A DNA stretch of 64,000 bases from Laccaria trichodermophora (taxonomy: Eukaryota > Basidiomycota > Agaricomycetes > Agaricales > Hydnangiaceae). The notes under the pieces were generated by a model. It was not told where the DNA came from and searched no databases. It saw only the letters and a program-made list of their open reading frames with translations. This document shows positions 33,327-45,675 of this stretch, in pieces (position 1 is the first letter of the stretch; every line of letters starts with the position of its first letter). Made by a program: the position numbers and the translations under genes. The stretch covers positions 1 to 64,000 of the forward strand of contig JACTVC010000027.1 in assembly GCA_018417955.1 (NCBI GenBank), written 5' to 3'.

Positions 33327-34681
33327 CGGTGGTGGCGAGGAGATCAACGTCGAGGGCGTCAAATGAACGAAGATGGCAATCGAGGGATCAACTGACAATT
33401 TGAACACGTTCCATTGATCACTACTTATAGTAGTTTGTGCCTGGTAAGGATTTCAATTTGGAGACCTCTGTGTTATAACACAATACTCACTGCGGAATCA
33501 TTGCCTCAGTTGAAGAAATCGCGCAGTTTCGAGCGGCGGCCGATGGAACTTTGAAAGAGCGATGGACGACAACGATCAAGAATTCGCGTGACGGGCAGAA
33601 GCAAATAATGTATCCGCTCACCGGTCACCACCAACCTTACAATGACATCCCACAGGACAGTATCATTGCTCATGTACATCATGCATCACGGTGTTTCTAT
33701 TTTTCCGAGCTTGACCCACAACGCACAGCTTCCTCTGAGGCGCAAGTCATCGCTCGGTATTGTACGCTCGTTTTTTGAATGAAAAAAGCGATAGACTGGG
33801 AGAGACAGTAAGGGTCTCTCAAGAGCTACCAAGGGTGAACATGTTGACGCCACCTCACGAAGACATGGCGAAGTTCCGTTAATATCAATAAGAATTCTCA
33901 GCAGTGGTTCGTCGTTTTTGGTTTAAGTAAGCTATGATGCTATAAACTACATCGTTTCATCCTCTTCTCAGATTGCGTTTCTGTTTCCAAGAGGACTACT
34001 CCATCACTGTATCGACCGTCTCCTCAAAGGCATCGAGGCTAGCAACTTCAAAGAAAACCTCGCTCTCTTTCGTTTCTTCAACTTTCCTCAAGCCAATCCC
34101 GCTTACTTCCCACCATATCCCACGGAAAGTATAGGCTGTTTCGCTTGGGCGCCGCATGGAGTTGGCCTTCAAAGGGGGGTTCAAGTCCCATCGAGCCACT
34201 GCGGCATCTCCTGTGCACAACCTCCACCTTTATGGCACTCCCGGGCCCTGTCCTCTCGAACTCCCCGCTTCCACTAGGCACCACCGACTAGCTCAACTGA
34301 ACCTGCAATCCCGTCACCCAACGGAGTTTTTTTAGCTCTGAAAAGTGTTGAGATGTACAGCATGACACGACCAATCTCCCATTTTGCCTTGGCTCCTTTA
34401 TATATTTATCTCGTTAGTGTTCCCTTGACGTTTCGGGGACATTTTTGCCTTTCTGACACCATCACACTAGTCTCGACACCAGCCGTTACGGTGGTATTGC
34501 TAGGGGTAGAAATATTTGTGGTTTGTAATAGTGCCATAGGAGTATTTACTGCCTTCCTACTTACCCAAAAAATATACACTCTCCCTCAGATTTTACATCG
34601 CGATTACTCCGAGGCGACTGGTTTCGAGTCTACCATCACACATATGCCCTTCCTTTGTGATCAAAAAGGCAATCTGTCGCG
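33327..34681. other. Intergenic, start of duplication spacer
   Basis: No convincing gene. Short open frames on both strands lack conserved features. The region starts exactly where the inverted homology ends. Confidence 0.5.
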
Positions 34682-36267
34682 TTAAAACGGCGCCCCTCTG
34701 TCACCCACAAAAGTAGCAACAACCAGAGGAAACGCGTTGACCACTGCCCTTTTTACCAAGTCTGCTCCATCAATCGGCTCCCTAGATGTAAGGCGCAAGT
34801 TTCGTAAGGTCCAAGTGTCAGAAAACGCAATGATGCCCATCCCTCGATAGAACTGGAAAGGCAACTTTAGCAGCGAGCAGGTAGAAAATAACTGCTCAGA
34901 CGAACCCGGAAAGGATCGCTACTAAAATAAAATGCATCAAAGTCACTCTCGTGATGGGTGACCCTACAAAACCTGATACTGAGATCCTCGAGATGTGCAA
35001 GGTTGCGACACAAAACACGAAGAAGCTGAGGGCTTAAAAAGAAAGCATGGAAGGCAAACTTTCGAAAATTTGACTTGTTCGCAAAGCCTTGAGTCAACTC
35101 TTCCACATCCCTCAAGCTCAAGGAACCAATCCTCAAATCCAAGTGGGTAAGGGTATCAGTGTACTCGTGCACACATTCCACAAACCCAGCCACCACGTCG
35201 TCTTCGAGATACTTGGATATCTTGAGCGTCAGAACTTTCAAGCGGGGAAGGGGTACCCTGAAACAGGGTTGTGTGGACCAAAGGGAGCCGGGGGGACGAA
35301 AGGCGCGAAGATATTTGAATTCGATGTCCAGCTTCTCGAGTTGTTGCGAGTTTACCTGCAAGAATTGGTGAAGACCGCTCAAGTCTTGACCTTCAAGGTC
35401 AGAATACGCGTCGGAGAACGCAAAGCTCTTTAGCAACGACATTGGCGCAATTTCTGGGAGGACAAGGTGTAGATCAAATCGTTGCCCTGCGCTCATTGCG
35501 AAAAGCGTGAGTTTCCCGCAATGATTGCTGACAAATTCAAGCAATGAGAATTGAATTATGCGCATGCGGTTTGTGGTTTGGTATGCGACGAATATATCGA
35601 TGATGAGCTCTTCCAGGTTGTCAAGTTTGATGGTTCCAATGGTGTTAGGGATGACCTCCAAGGAAACGGATAAATGGAGGTGTCGTAAATTCGATCCAAA
35701 TGAACTCCATGCAGCTAGAATATACGGTAGGATGAACCGTTGGAAATAAAGAGTGTAACCAATGGGTTCGCATTGCAGATGGTATCTTGTCACCGATGAC
35801 AAGTTGGCCAGAATAGCTAAAAGTTTTTCTGACGCGTTGGGTTGGATTAAAATCTGTTTTTGAGCTGTTCCACTTGGATTTTTTGACCCCCATAAGGTGT
35901 ATAAGGGCCTTTCCCACCATTTCCTGCGCCGGGGAGCGACGGGACGTTGCTCTAACGGACACGGACACATATGGAGCTCTCGGACGTACTGCGCAGCACA
36001 TTTGCCACTACAATGAGAGAGATTTCAGCATTAGAAAAAGTATCTCAGTGACTCTTTTTATAAAACGACGAACGTGAGACGTTGGAAGAAACACATCTTT
36101 TGGGCGGCTTCGACGTTTCTGATATGAACACATCGATAGCGTTCCTCCATAGCAATTGAAAACAGTGGGCGGCTGACGGCGTAAAGGTTTCTGACTTCTC
36201 GCGGGATCATGAAGCTGGCAATATTTTTCCAGACCTCGTAGGGCACATCCGCTACGATACTTTGCAT
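34682..36267 (-). CDS. F-box protein with leucine-rich C-terminal region
   Basis: A probable substrate-recognition subunit of an SCF ubiquitin ligase. Start ATG is at 36267. An F-box is seen at residues about 5-45 (DVPYEVWKNIASFMIPREVRNLYAVSRPLF), then a leucine-rich solenoid-like body (LRHLHLSVSLEVI; LEELIIDIF; LKVLTLKISKYLEDDVV; LTHLDLRIGSLSLRDVEEL; LEDLSIRFCRV). Exons are 36267-36074, 36007-34906 and 34852-34682, with phases matching and GTTCGT donors at both introns, giving 488 residues. If the last intron were not used, the protein would stop at 34867. Agaricomycete genomes hold many such rapidly duplicating F-box genes; the target is unknown. Confidence 0.8.
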
Positions 36268-36548
36268 TGATGTTGTTCGGGCAGTCGATGGTAAACGGAG
36301 GCAGCTGAAATGAACGTTGTGACGTGACCAGGCTGTGTTTTAGCGTTAGTCAGCTTATGTAACCCCGTTAACAGCGTCCTTGCCCAATCTCTGCCACTCT
36401 CGTCAAACTCTCGTTCATAGAACAAGTCATTCGAGTTCGCTCTAGTGCTACCTGCAGCATTCCAAGGGTTGAAACGAGCTAGAAGGCTCTTCTACTGGTC
36501 AAACCCAGATCACGACACTGCCTATCTCCATTAAAGTACACAGTAGCT

Positions 36549-37979
36549 ATGAATTCCTCCGAGTCTTCATCCGATTTGGGGCCCACTGGCAAAGATGCAA
36601 AACCATCGCAACGTACTCAACATCTCGGCCAAGATGTGTCGGATGTTCGAAGAGGTGGAACTCCAGCGCCGGTGAGTGCTCATCACAAATTTATGACAAC
36701 AAGGCCTCTCTAATTGCAATACTATTCTGTTGTCGGCTAAACAGCCATCCCCAATAGCCGGACTCGGACTTCGTTACTGTGCGCGTTTGTCTCCGAATCT
36801 TACTACATTAATTGATGTTATTAGGAGTGCAGTATACCACCGTCTCTATACAACTAACGGAGCAATCAAATCGAACAACCCAATCTACGCCAACGATTCG
36901 TTCATCAGCCATACTCTTGCAAGACTGATCACACCACCTCACACCGCTTTGTTGGTCAAGAATCATCTTCTAAAAATTGAAGGTTTTGCCAGGGCGACTC
37001 CTTGCACTCTTTTTGAATCTCTCATCAACCAGAACGCGATTGAGGATAATGCCACCCGCCTCTCAATCATAGGCCAATCCGGCCCTGGCTTGACTGAGGA
37101 CGACCCCGTAGCTCTTGTGGTCGAGATTCAGGACGTTGAAAATCGATCTGCGAACGCAGGTCAGCCAAATGACCTACGTGAGCCTCGTTATCGTGTGTAT
37201 TCGTTACTTGGTTTGTGACAAGCTTGACTGAGTTGGGTTTCGTTTAGTTTACTACCGAATATATGACCCAGACGGGGCGCTGGCTTCCAGAGCGTCTTTC
37301 GATCGCAATGACGATTTTCTAGGTCGCGTTGATACGTGGTCTATCGCACTACCTCATGGTGTAGCGTCTCTTGAGGCTTTTATTAGGAATGCTGAGGGAG
37401 TAGCCAACACAACCATTCAGATGTTTGAAACTACGAGCGGCGAGACTCTCATGAACGACAAAGTCTTACCACTCTTTTCGCAGGACTTTCCAGGATCTAC
37501 AGAAGATGAGCCCATAGCGGTTGTTTGTGAGGATCTGCTGGTCAATCCGAGGTTTTCTAAACCAATCAAATTCAAGACAACGTTCTGTAAGTGCCAACAA
37601 TAAAGTTTGCAGTATGCAAGACATTTCAACACTCGCGGTCGTCAGGTCCCAGTGACGCCAATCTTACACTCTGGCTTTCCATTACCGCAGGAGATACATT
37701 GCACACAGATCTTGCGATGATAAATATAGCTTATATCGGCGGCATAGTACGTAATCAACCCTTCGCGATTTCGGCTACCAGCATTATACTAATACAACTT
37801 TTGTTCCCAAAGAGTCTTGCAGTGGCTACATGACAATCAACTCCGCTGGGCAGAAGGGATGTAAGACATATTTTTCTTTCTTGTTTTGGACAGGGCGTAA
37901 CAACATCCAATATAGTTGTCATGGACTCATTCCTCGAATTAGCGGAAAGTTTGTGAAGATCTCAGGGCGTGGAACATGA
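36549..37979 (+). CDS. Agaricomycete-type hypothetical protein, multi-exon
   Basis: Start ATG at 36549 (MNSSESSSDLGPTGKDAK). Coherent coding pieces follow: SPIAGLGLRYCARLSPN..., RIYDPDGALASRASFDRNDDFLGRVDTWSIALPHGVASLEAFI, MFETTSGETLMNDKVLPLFSQDFPGSTEDEPIAV, PSDANLTLWLSITAGDTLHTDLAM and a last exon ending CHGLIPRISGKFVKISGRGT at 37979. Introns are short GT-AG, for example 37194-37247 approx. and 37588-37645 approx. I recognise the style as a family of uncharacterised Agaricomycete proteins (RxYD..G...SFD...LGRVD), without a known function. The middle exon boundaries near 37745-37870 are uncertain. Confidence 0.65.
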
Positions 37980-38254
37980 TTAGGGTGTAGGATTAGACTA
38001 AGAATTAATTGTTTTTGGAGGCAAGATTGAGGTCAGAACCGTCAGCATCTGAAGGACGTCGTTGGGGACAGAATTGGAGAATAGTGTTGAAACTCGAGGA
38101 TCAGCAAATTCTGGTTCGGTCAAACTCTACCTCCTCTGGTTGTTATCAACTCAAAGTACAATTCTGTTGCGTATTCGTTATGGCCAGGAAAGGGCACTAG
38201 GAGTACTCTGTGAATAGTCGTAACTGACGTACGTATTGTTACGAAGCTACGCGA

Positions 38255-39524
38255 TTACTTCTCTATGAAGGAGCTGTCTCCCATCCTTATCGTGGAAAGC
38301 TCGTGAGAGTCAAAACTTGACGTCTCCGTTTTTCTTACTCGTGTTGATGGACCAGCGAACGTCCCAGACGAAGACTGGGTAAATTGAAGGGTCCGTTTAC
38401 TGACGTTCGGAGTCATTGTCTCCTTGGACCATGCGCGCCCGCGAAGGACCCGAATAAAAATGAGCTGGGGAGCAAGAGCCTAGAGAAGGGGTGCGTGAGG
38501 ATCATTCCGTCGGGATAACATATGCGAAACCTACCTGAACTTGGGGAAGAAGCGGGAAGAACAAAGTCATCGCAGTGTTGCCTTGTGCGTACAAGGCGAT
38601 CAATACCAGGCTAACCAAGGCCGTCGGGAGGGCTGATTCGACCAGCATGGCAGCGACGCTAGTGTACTCACGCCCATGTGTATCACCCATGATTGAGCGA
38701 ATCTTCCTCCTCGCCAAAAGGAGACGGGTTATGATGATGATGGTGACAAGCATGTTGAGTGTCATGGTCAAAGCAAAGTAAGGCAACCCAAACTTGACAG
38801 TGTTCGCGGCCCAAAGGCTCGAAGCGGGTTGGGAGGCAGCAATAGTCTGGAGACATGACAATACTTTTCAGGATGTATGTAAGCAGCGAACTATTCAGTT
38901 TTACGGAACAAGCTTACCTGTAGAGGCGACGAGCATGAGGATGGGAAGGATGATTACACAGTAATTGCTATTCCAGACTACCCAACACCGGTATATCTGA
39001 AGAATACAGTTTATTATCTCTTCTCGAAGTAAGACCATTGATACGCACCAGTAACGAATCAACCAAAAAAGTAATTACGAGACCGGCAGAGTTTCCGATC
39101 GTGTCAACAGGTAAGGCTTCTTGTTCATTGATAAACGCCAGAGGGCCTGACGGGCCAGTGTCAACATTAATGCTTTTCGACCCGTTGACCTGATACCTAC
39201 CGCCTGGATAATTTCGCTCGTCGATCCACGCAAGTTCATTAAAGTTGATGTTGCACGCAATAGTAACCGCTGCGAGAATAAACAAAACAGTAATGTAGGT
39301 TTGTTGCATCCAAGGAAATTTCTTCGATCGATACAAGTGGTAGGTGCATGTGGCATAGACGGCCATATGCACGCCTGATCATTTGTTAGATCTTATTGAA
39401 AAAGCGGGGTAGAAAACATACCGAAAGCCATTGAACCAATGTTGACGCCAGCATTGATAACCTGTTCCAACCACAAGGATGCCTGAGGCTCGTCAGTAGC
39501 CCACAACGCTGGTAAAGAAGGCAT
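38255..39524 (-). CDS. Multi-pass (about seven-helix) membrane protein
   Basis: Start ATG at 39524 (MPSLPALWATDEPQASLWLEQVIN). Several exons join a series of hydrophobic helices: VINAGVNIGSMAFG, a Tyr/Thr-rich cytoplasmic turn, WMQQTYITVLFILAAVTIACN, SAGLVITFLVDSLL, YRCWVVWNSNYCVIILPILMLVAS, FGLPYFALTMTLNMLVTIIIITRLLLARRKIRS, MLVESALPTALVSLVLIALYAQ. The last exon starts at 38479 and contains ALAPQLIFIRVLRGRAW before a hydrophilic tail to 38255. This is the layout of a large Agaricomycete membrane-protein family resembling GPCRs; ligand and role are unknown. Confidence 0.75.
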
Positions 39525-40458
39525 GCTCTCCGCGGTCACTGGTGGGGAAGAAAGTCAAGTGAGCATGAAGTTCGAGAAGGCCTAGTTATAAATCGAAGTA
39601 GTTGCCATATATTCGTAGCGGCTCAAATGCGAAAGTATGCTTCCCTAAGTGGGAGTCTCTCAGCCCCAGTGCTGAATGACTTTCTGATGATCATCACAGA
39701 TGTGTCTGCCTGGTCGGAACGCCACGGCCTCTGGCGTTTCTCCTTGAATGTAACTGCGAAAGATGACGGATTTAAGCATCCCATGCAAATGATCAGGGTG
39801 TCGTTGTTAAGCTGTTTTGAAGTCAGCCAGAAATTGGGCTTAAGTTTGCCAGTGAAAAGTTGGCATCCCCAACATCCCCCGGCGCCCGCCGGCGACCGGC
39901 GTACTCCGAGTCGTGGTCACAATGGTAAATAAATTTAAAACTCATCCTTCCTCGCTTCACTCTCATTGGAGGGTTCAGTCACTTTGAAGTCGGTGTCTTC
40001 CCCACTAGCCACAAATGCCCACCCAAAGAAGAAGTCAGGAAGCCCTACGGGCTGATAAATGGCATACGAGACGAAAGTCACGAAACACCGAGCACCATGT
40101 GCTACCATAGTACTTAGCTTGATTTCGAAAGATTTAAATTAACAGGTGTATCGTTCTTATGGGTTTGGCTTCTCCTCTTTTATGGGGACGATGATCAGCG
40201 GAAACTCAAAGCTTATCTGTGAACTCCCAACAGGCACTGGATGCAAACATCTTGTCCCATTGATTATTCCTCCCCACGTAGCAGTCACGGAGTAATTCCC
40301 GTGAGTTCATAAAATATCTTGGGAGTAAGCTCAATGATTTGCAGTCTTTCTACGTCAAGTCATAGTCGATCTACAAGTGTTGCACGAAAAGCATAATCGA
40401 ACCATGCAAGGTAAGCGTAACCTGCGATTCTCCTGACAGATCAAAGATTTCTGAGATC
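39525..40458. other. Intergenic
   Basis: No supported gene. A 101-codon frame at 39627-39932 lacks conserved features and is treated as chance. Confidence 0.5.
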
Positions 40459-41112
40459 ATGTCAGGTTTGACATGCAACTTCATATGCCTTCTCATTTTC
40501 ACATTTCTTCCAACAACCATCTTGTTGGCTGCTTTCTATACCTCTGAACCCATTCGACGTGGAGCAACGCGCGAGTATTGTGGGTCATATCCTAAAATCC
40601 GTTGCGTCTGCGCTTCAACTTCACTCGCAGCGTATGAAGTGTCCGATCATTCGCAAAAATGGGATATTCCGCCCTTAGAAAACGTTCAAATAACAATCGA
40701 GAACTCCGTACATTTTGCGCTCGACTCTCCTTTGGGTAGCTTGGAATGGAACAGCACTCTTCCATCAGGAGGCGGCTTTCTGTACTTTGGAGAGAATCTG
40801 GAGCAATTCAGTATCTCCACATTTCACCAGCTACGATGCCTTGACGTTGTACGCCAGGGATTGGTGAAGTTCCGGAATGAAGGGCGACGGCGCACACCCG
40901 ACGCTCTTGTCCATCACTGTATGAACTACCTCCGTCAGATGATACTGTGTCGGTCTGATTTGCGCTTGGAGCATGGGCGCCATCTTTCTAGGGGGATAGC
41001 GGTGTCGGACGTGACGCACAGTGCGTGCAAGGACTGGGGTCCTGTGTTCAAGGCTGCGGAGGACAATTATCGCAATTATGTCCAGAAGTTATCTCGGAAG
41101 AACCATATATGA
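40459..41112 (+). CDS. UstYa-like (DUF3328) oxidase-type protein, copy 1
   Basis: UstYa-family proteins are copper-dependent-type oxidases first known from fungal ribosomal peptide pathways. The single exon encodes 217 residues with an N-terminal hydrophobic anchor (FICLLIFTFLPTTILLAAFY) and the family layout: VQITIENSVHF, GGGFLYFGE, FHQLRCLDVVRQ and HHCMNYLRQMILC, then CKDWGPVFKAAEDNY. The usual HxxHC motifs are altered: HQLRC (His to Arg) and LVHHC (first His missing), so activity is uncertain. The downstream part was duplicated at 58627. It sits in tandem with a second UstYa-like gene; no RiPP precursor was seen nearby. Confidence 0.8.
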   Translation: MSGLTCNFICLLIFTFLPTTILLAAFYTSEPIRRGATREYCGSYPKIRCVCASTSLAAYEVSDHSQKWDIPPLENVQITIENSVHFALDSPLGSLEWNSTLPSGGGFLYFGENLEQFSISTFHQLRCLDVVRQGLVKFRNEGRRRTPDALVHHCMNYLRQMILCRSDLRLEHGRHLSRGIAVSDVTHSACKDWGPVFKAAEDNYRNYVQKLSRKNHI

Positions 41113-41661
41113 AAGTACGCCTGTGTATCTTCCAAGTAATTCACTTCAGGCTTATCCAGAACATTGTTTTTTTTAGCAGTATAAAAAGACCTCATCTAGT
41201 GTTCGCATCATACTATGTACATTCGATGCCAATTCAACGCCAGCTCCTGAATTTTTTTTCTAGTGAAATTTGCGTGCATCTCAAATTGGCGAAGCTAATA
41301 TCTCAAAGGAAATGGAAACTTCTTAGCCATGCGTGTCTCACTGGTCAGGCCCATCCGCTATAGCTTAATAGTTTTCGAACCTACTGGTATGCAGACAGAA
41401 TGATGCTTCTGATACCGCAACGAGTGCAACTCCTGGATGTAATCAGTTCTTTCAACACGCCTATCGCTCATCTGACTCCGCTTATTCTCGCACGTGGTGA
41501 CTAACCTTCCAAGCGTGGAATAGTCAAGTGCCTGCCATCCGAATCAAGAAGTAAGCCACATCTCTGGGTCGCCAGCTGTTCATTTGCGCGATGGTCAAAC
41601 TAGCACTCCGAACTTCAACGTCGACAACAAAGCCGTGGGTAAAAACAGCACTCTGCGTTCC

Positions 41662-42313
41662 ATGTTATCGAAATCCGCCATCTCATTTATTTTATGCGTT
41701 TGGGGCGTCCTCAACTTGCTATATATTTCCATCTGTACGCACACACGTCCACCCGTTGGCGAAGCCTATAGTAAGCAGTCGATGGCGCTTCCCCATTGTT
41801 GGAGCCAACTCGAAGTATTGACGTAAAATACCAGCATATCATGGACACAATTATCCAGAGACACTTCCACTCCCTTTCGACCACCTCGAGGATGTGTTGC
41901 TCACAGTCGAGGAGAGCGACCGATTCACACTCACTGGACATCCATCTGATCCACAGTGGGCTGGACAGGCTCCGGCCTCTGGAGGATACGTCAGGCTAGG
42001 TCCAGAAAACCGCCTCTTCTTGGTCTCCATGTTCCATCAACTCCATTGTCTTCGCTTCTTCAATTGGGCCTTTGACCCAGAGTTTGAAGGACTCTACAAA
42101 ATTTTCGCCACTGAGGATCACAGCGCGCATTGCCTCAATTATCTTCGGCAGATGATCCTTTGTTCTCCGGATTTAACCCTGGAAAAGGGAGACTTCCGGA
42201 AGCGCAATTTTGCACTGGAGAGGAGCGGTGCCACGCATACATGCCGTGACTGGAGCACAGTGTACGATTTGATGGAGGACAATTGGGATCGGTGGAAAAA
42301 CAGGACATCATGA
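41662..42313 (+). CDS. UstYa-like (DUF3328) oxidase-type protein, copy 2
   Basis: Exon 1 is 41662-41770, the intron 41771-41834, exon 2 41835-42313; 195 residues. The N-terminal anchor helix (SAISFILCVWGVLNLLYISI) is followed by RPPVGEAYTYHGHNYPE, VLLTVEESDRFTLTG, GGYVRLGPENR, and both canonical HxxHC motifs: FHQLHCLRFF and HSAHCLNYLRQ. It should be a competent family member; such proteins often sit in the endomembrane system and oxidise peptides or related substrates. It forms a tandem pair with 40459-41112. Its copy at 59819 is dead. Confidence 0.85.
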
Positions 42314-42925
42314 TGGGTAAAGTCCAACCTCTAGAAACGGGCCTGAAGGTTCACTTGTTTTGTGAAATTTGAGGCTGTTGAAACCATGGAGTATTCAATA
42401 AATCCTCTTTATACAACCTGCGACGGTGGAATATATTGGAACGAGTGGCAGTATCAACAGGAAAGTATCCTTTTTTCAGCCACACGTCAGAATTTGCTCC
42501 TCATGGTCGAGGACAAAATGACCCACCGCAATAGCATGAGTCCATCCGGGTCTGGAAAACACCGCCTTCCAGAAAAGTTAATAGTATTGAAACACGTATA
42601 CGTGAAAACCTCCCACGTAAGTACATGCCTTCCCCAATATTAATGATCTGATTGAGCAAAATTAGCTCGTAGCTGTGGAGGTACGCAAGAGACCCACAAC
42701 GAATAGAAATAGTTCATCAGCATGGAACGTTCTTGCATCATGATTTGAAAGACAACAGCATCAGAGAAAAGATCAGAATCCAGGCCAGATAACGAACTCT
42801 ATTTCAGAAGAATCAGCAGCCTTTGTTTCGTTAGTATCCTGATAGACACGACCGCAGCTAGGAAGTCCAAGGAGCTCCCAAACGCCATCACATAGGAGTC
42901 GACGCTACTAGTGTGCAACGCGATG

Positions 42926-45186
42926 TCAAAGTTGTGGGACATCGGCGAAAGATAACAGGAGCCGCACCTCAGTGATGAAAGCAAGTATTCCTGGGTATCG
43001 ACGTTGAATGTCTCCAGAGTTCACGTTTAAACGGACATCCATCTCATCTTCGGGTACGGGTAAATCTGAGGTTGGTGGCGATAACGGATGGTAGACATAG
43101 TCATCGTCATCTGCCATCTTTCTGCGCGGAGACAAGATGTTTTTGGAAAGGGGGGAAGACATTGTGCGACTAGGTGAAGGATAGGCGTCGGACGGAAGCG
43201 ACCACGATTTAAGATTTTGGGATCGTCGAGTAGGAGTACTAGAGCCATTGCATTTCTGAGCAGTTTCGGTACGTCCTGCGTTCGGAAGGGGAGGGGGAAG
43301 ATAAGTGATTGTTCTCAGCTTTGACGTAGCACTCATCCCGATCGGTTTGATGGAAGACTGGTCCGACATCAATAAACCAGGCAAACGAAAGGGTTTAGTT
43401 GTTTTGAAGGTCGTAGTTAGACTGAATAAAAAGGTAGTGAGCTCAGTAAGATGCGCCGCTTGGTGACCTCGAACCTGGGTTTAAATTTCTTCCGAGACGG
43501 AAGAGTACTCCATTCCTCGTCAGCATCCGCAATCGAGACGTCATATGCGTCTTTTCTAAGACGTTTTTTGGTATCCACAATCGGTATTTTGCGCGTGCGC
43601 GAGGATCCATGAGGGGAGCGCTGTTCCACGAGACCAATGGATGGTTGTCTTACGTTTTTCGGAAGACGATCAAGTACCTTTTTAGCTGTAGGGAATTTAG
43701 TAGTAGAGACATTGGCGTCTGTGGGGTATAGCGGCGGTAGAGCCAAATCGCTAGGAGACAAACGAGGGAAGATTTCTACGGGGTCTCGGTTGGAATAATC
43801 TTCAGTGGGTTCGCCTTTGACTGAGCAGTACGCTCCGATGAACGGCCTTGGGCTTCTGACTGAGAGAACGAGGTCAGTAAGTTTCTATCGTCAAGTTTCA
43901 AGAGAAAATACCCCAACTAAAATGAGTCCCTTCCGCCTCTCCGGAAAATGGCGACGGCTCGTTTCTCATATCGACGGAGACCAGGCGGCTAGAGGTTTCT
44001 GCAAGCTCTAGAGAGCCGTAGTGTTCTATGGGTTCGTCCTTGACCGGAAAGTGCGCGATAGACGGCGGCCTCAATCCATCTCTGGCTGATGGAACTGATT
44101 TAATCAGATTCCGCAAAGAAGTTTGAAGAAATAGACGTTGAACCAACGGGAATGAGACACAACACCTTGATAATTTCTTGTTCGACCGTCCCTCCTCTCT
44201 CGCAAAGCAAAATTAGACGACGATGCGTGATATTGATCTGGAATGTCGCCGGAACAGAAAGCAGGTTCAGAAATATCATAACGTTCGTCGCATAGCAACG
44301 GTGAATGGGACTCCTCTGCAGGTCCGTTCGACGGGGAGGTTGACACAGCTGTATTTGATGAGACGAGGGCACCATAGTTTTGGGAAAGATTTTGATTTTG
44401 ACAAGCGTTATCCGTCCAAAAAGCAAATTGTGGGCGCCGAGAAAGAGAGTTAAGCAGTGAAGCCTCTTGGAGTTGGGATATATGCGCGCTTGAAGGCCGT
44501 ATATGCGTTTTCTTCGAGGAGACGGGTGAGGAGTAGCTCAACGAGTTCCTGATATAATCCTCTGAAGCTAGCGGAGCGGAGGGATTAGGCCTAGGCGCGA
44601 AGAACCTCCGTGGGTTGGGTGATTTCTGTGATCTCGTAGCTTGAAGAAAGGCAGTAGAGTTAGGCGCCAACGGTCGCCCAGATGTCCCAAGTTTCTCGCC
44701 ACTACGCGGTGCCAGAGTCCTCAAAGAAGGCTTCTTCAGCTGGTTGCTGACATGGACGGGTTTTGGTGCTGGTGGTCGAGGTGCCAATTTCGAAGTGGCA
44801 GGCGCCTTACCCTTTGTGGCCGACTGAGCCTTTTGCGCTTGTCTCTTGAATCCGTCGACTATAGTCAACGGAGCCTTCAACTTGGGGGCATCTCTAGAGG
44901 GCGCAGGTTCAGGACGCGCCGCTGGTTTGTCGACGTTATTAACAGTACGAGCGGCAGCGTTGATCTTCGCTATGCTGAAGGGATTTGGCTTGTAGACGGC
45001 GGCTTCTTGTCGTTCAGATATGTCGAGATCCTTGGCTAACTTCGCTTCATCAGACTCCTTCTCCGCTGGAACAGCAGGGCCCTCTTCTGAATCGGAGTCA
45101 GTGTCATACACGTTGAAGTGTGATGTCCTGAAGTTGAATGCCCAATCGGCCGAGTAATTTTCTTTAGCCGACGCTGTAGACTTCAT
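42926..45186 (-). CDS. Hypothetical disordered Ser/Pro/Lys-rich protein, full-length copy
   Basis: I do not recognise a domain. Exon 1 starts at 45186 (MKSTASAKENYSADWAFNFR) and runs to about 44180. Further exons can be read as VPSARDGLRPPSIAHFPVKDEP (about 44100-43930), RPFIGAYCSVKGEPTEDYSNRDP...KKFKPR (about 43845-43470) and a last one with RKMADDDDYVYHPLSPPTSDLPVPEDEMDVR to 42926. Composition suggests a long intrinsically disordered nuclear-type protein with acidic patches (DTDSDSEEG) and basic runs. Exon limits are approximate. The copy at 60813-62103 has lost the last two exons. Confidence 0.6.
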
Positions 45187-45675
45187 GACGGAAACAGACG
45201 CCAGGTTGAGAGTCGAAAAGACTCGGAAGAGCAGGCAGCTTCAAAAAGGGTAGCAAACCGAATTCCACATCATGATGTCTGGAGGAAAAGAGTAGAAGCC
45301 GGAAGGCAACGCCTTTGGCGCATAATATCATTAAACATCGGTAATCTTGCGACCTAACACACCTGACTTAGCTTTCAGCTGTTGGACGTCCCAGAGCGAC
45401 TACTGTAGTTGAATGTAGCAAAGCAGAGTAATAAACAGAGCAAGCCAGGTTGTCGGCTCCATGAACAAAAAATGCCACCATCGAGTCGTCGTGACTTTTG
45501 GTTGGATATTGGTTGGATGAAGATACTCAGAAGAAAAAGGATAAATGGCCAACAGAATGTACCCTACAAGACGCTTGCATTGAATGAACAAGATCCCTAG
45601 TCATATTGATCCACCTCAAGAAAGCGATATCATACAAAACTTGCAAAAGCTGAACAAAACCTCAACGGACCCCCC

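Noticed and set aside
34150..34215. T-arm-like word GGTTCAAGTCCC suggesting a tRNA
   Set aside because: The T-stem has mismatches, and no complementary acceptor stem or D-arm was found at the right distance. A similar word at 13290-13305 (minus) is also isolated.
34353..34685. Plus-strand 110-codon ORF downstream of the F-box gene
   Set aside because: It overlaps only the 3' end of the F-box gene, lacks conserved motifs, and reads like AT-rich intergenic sequence.
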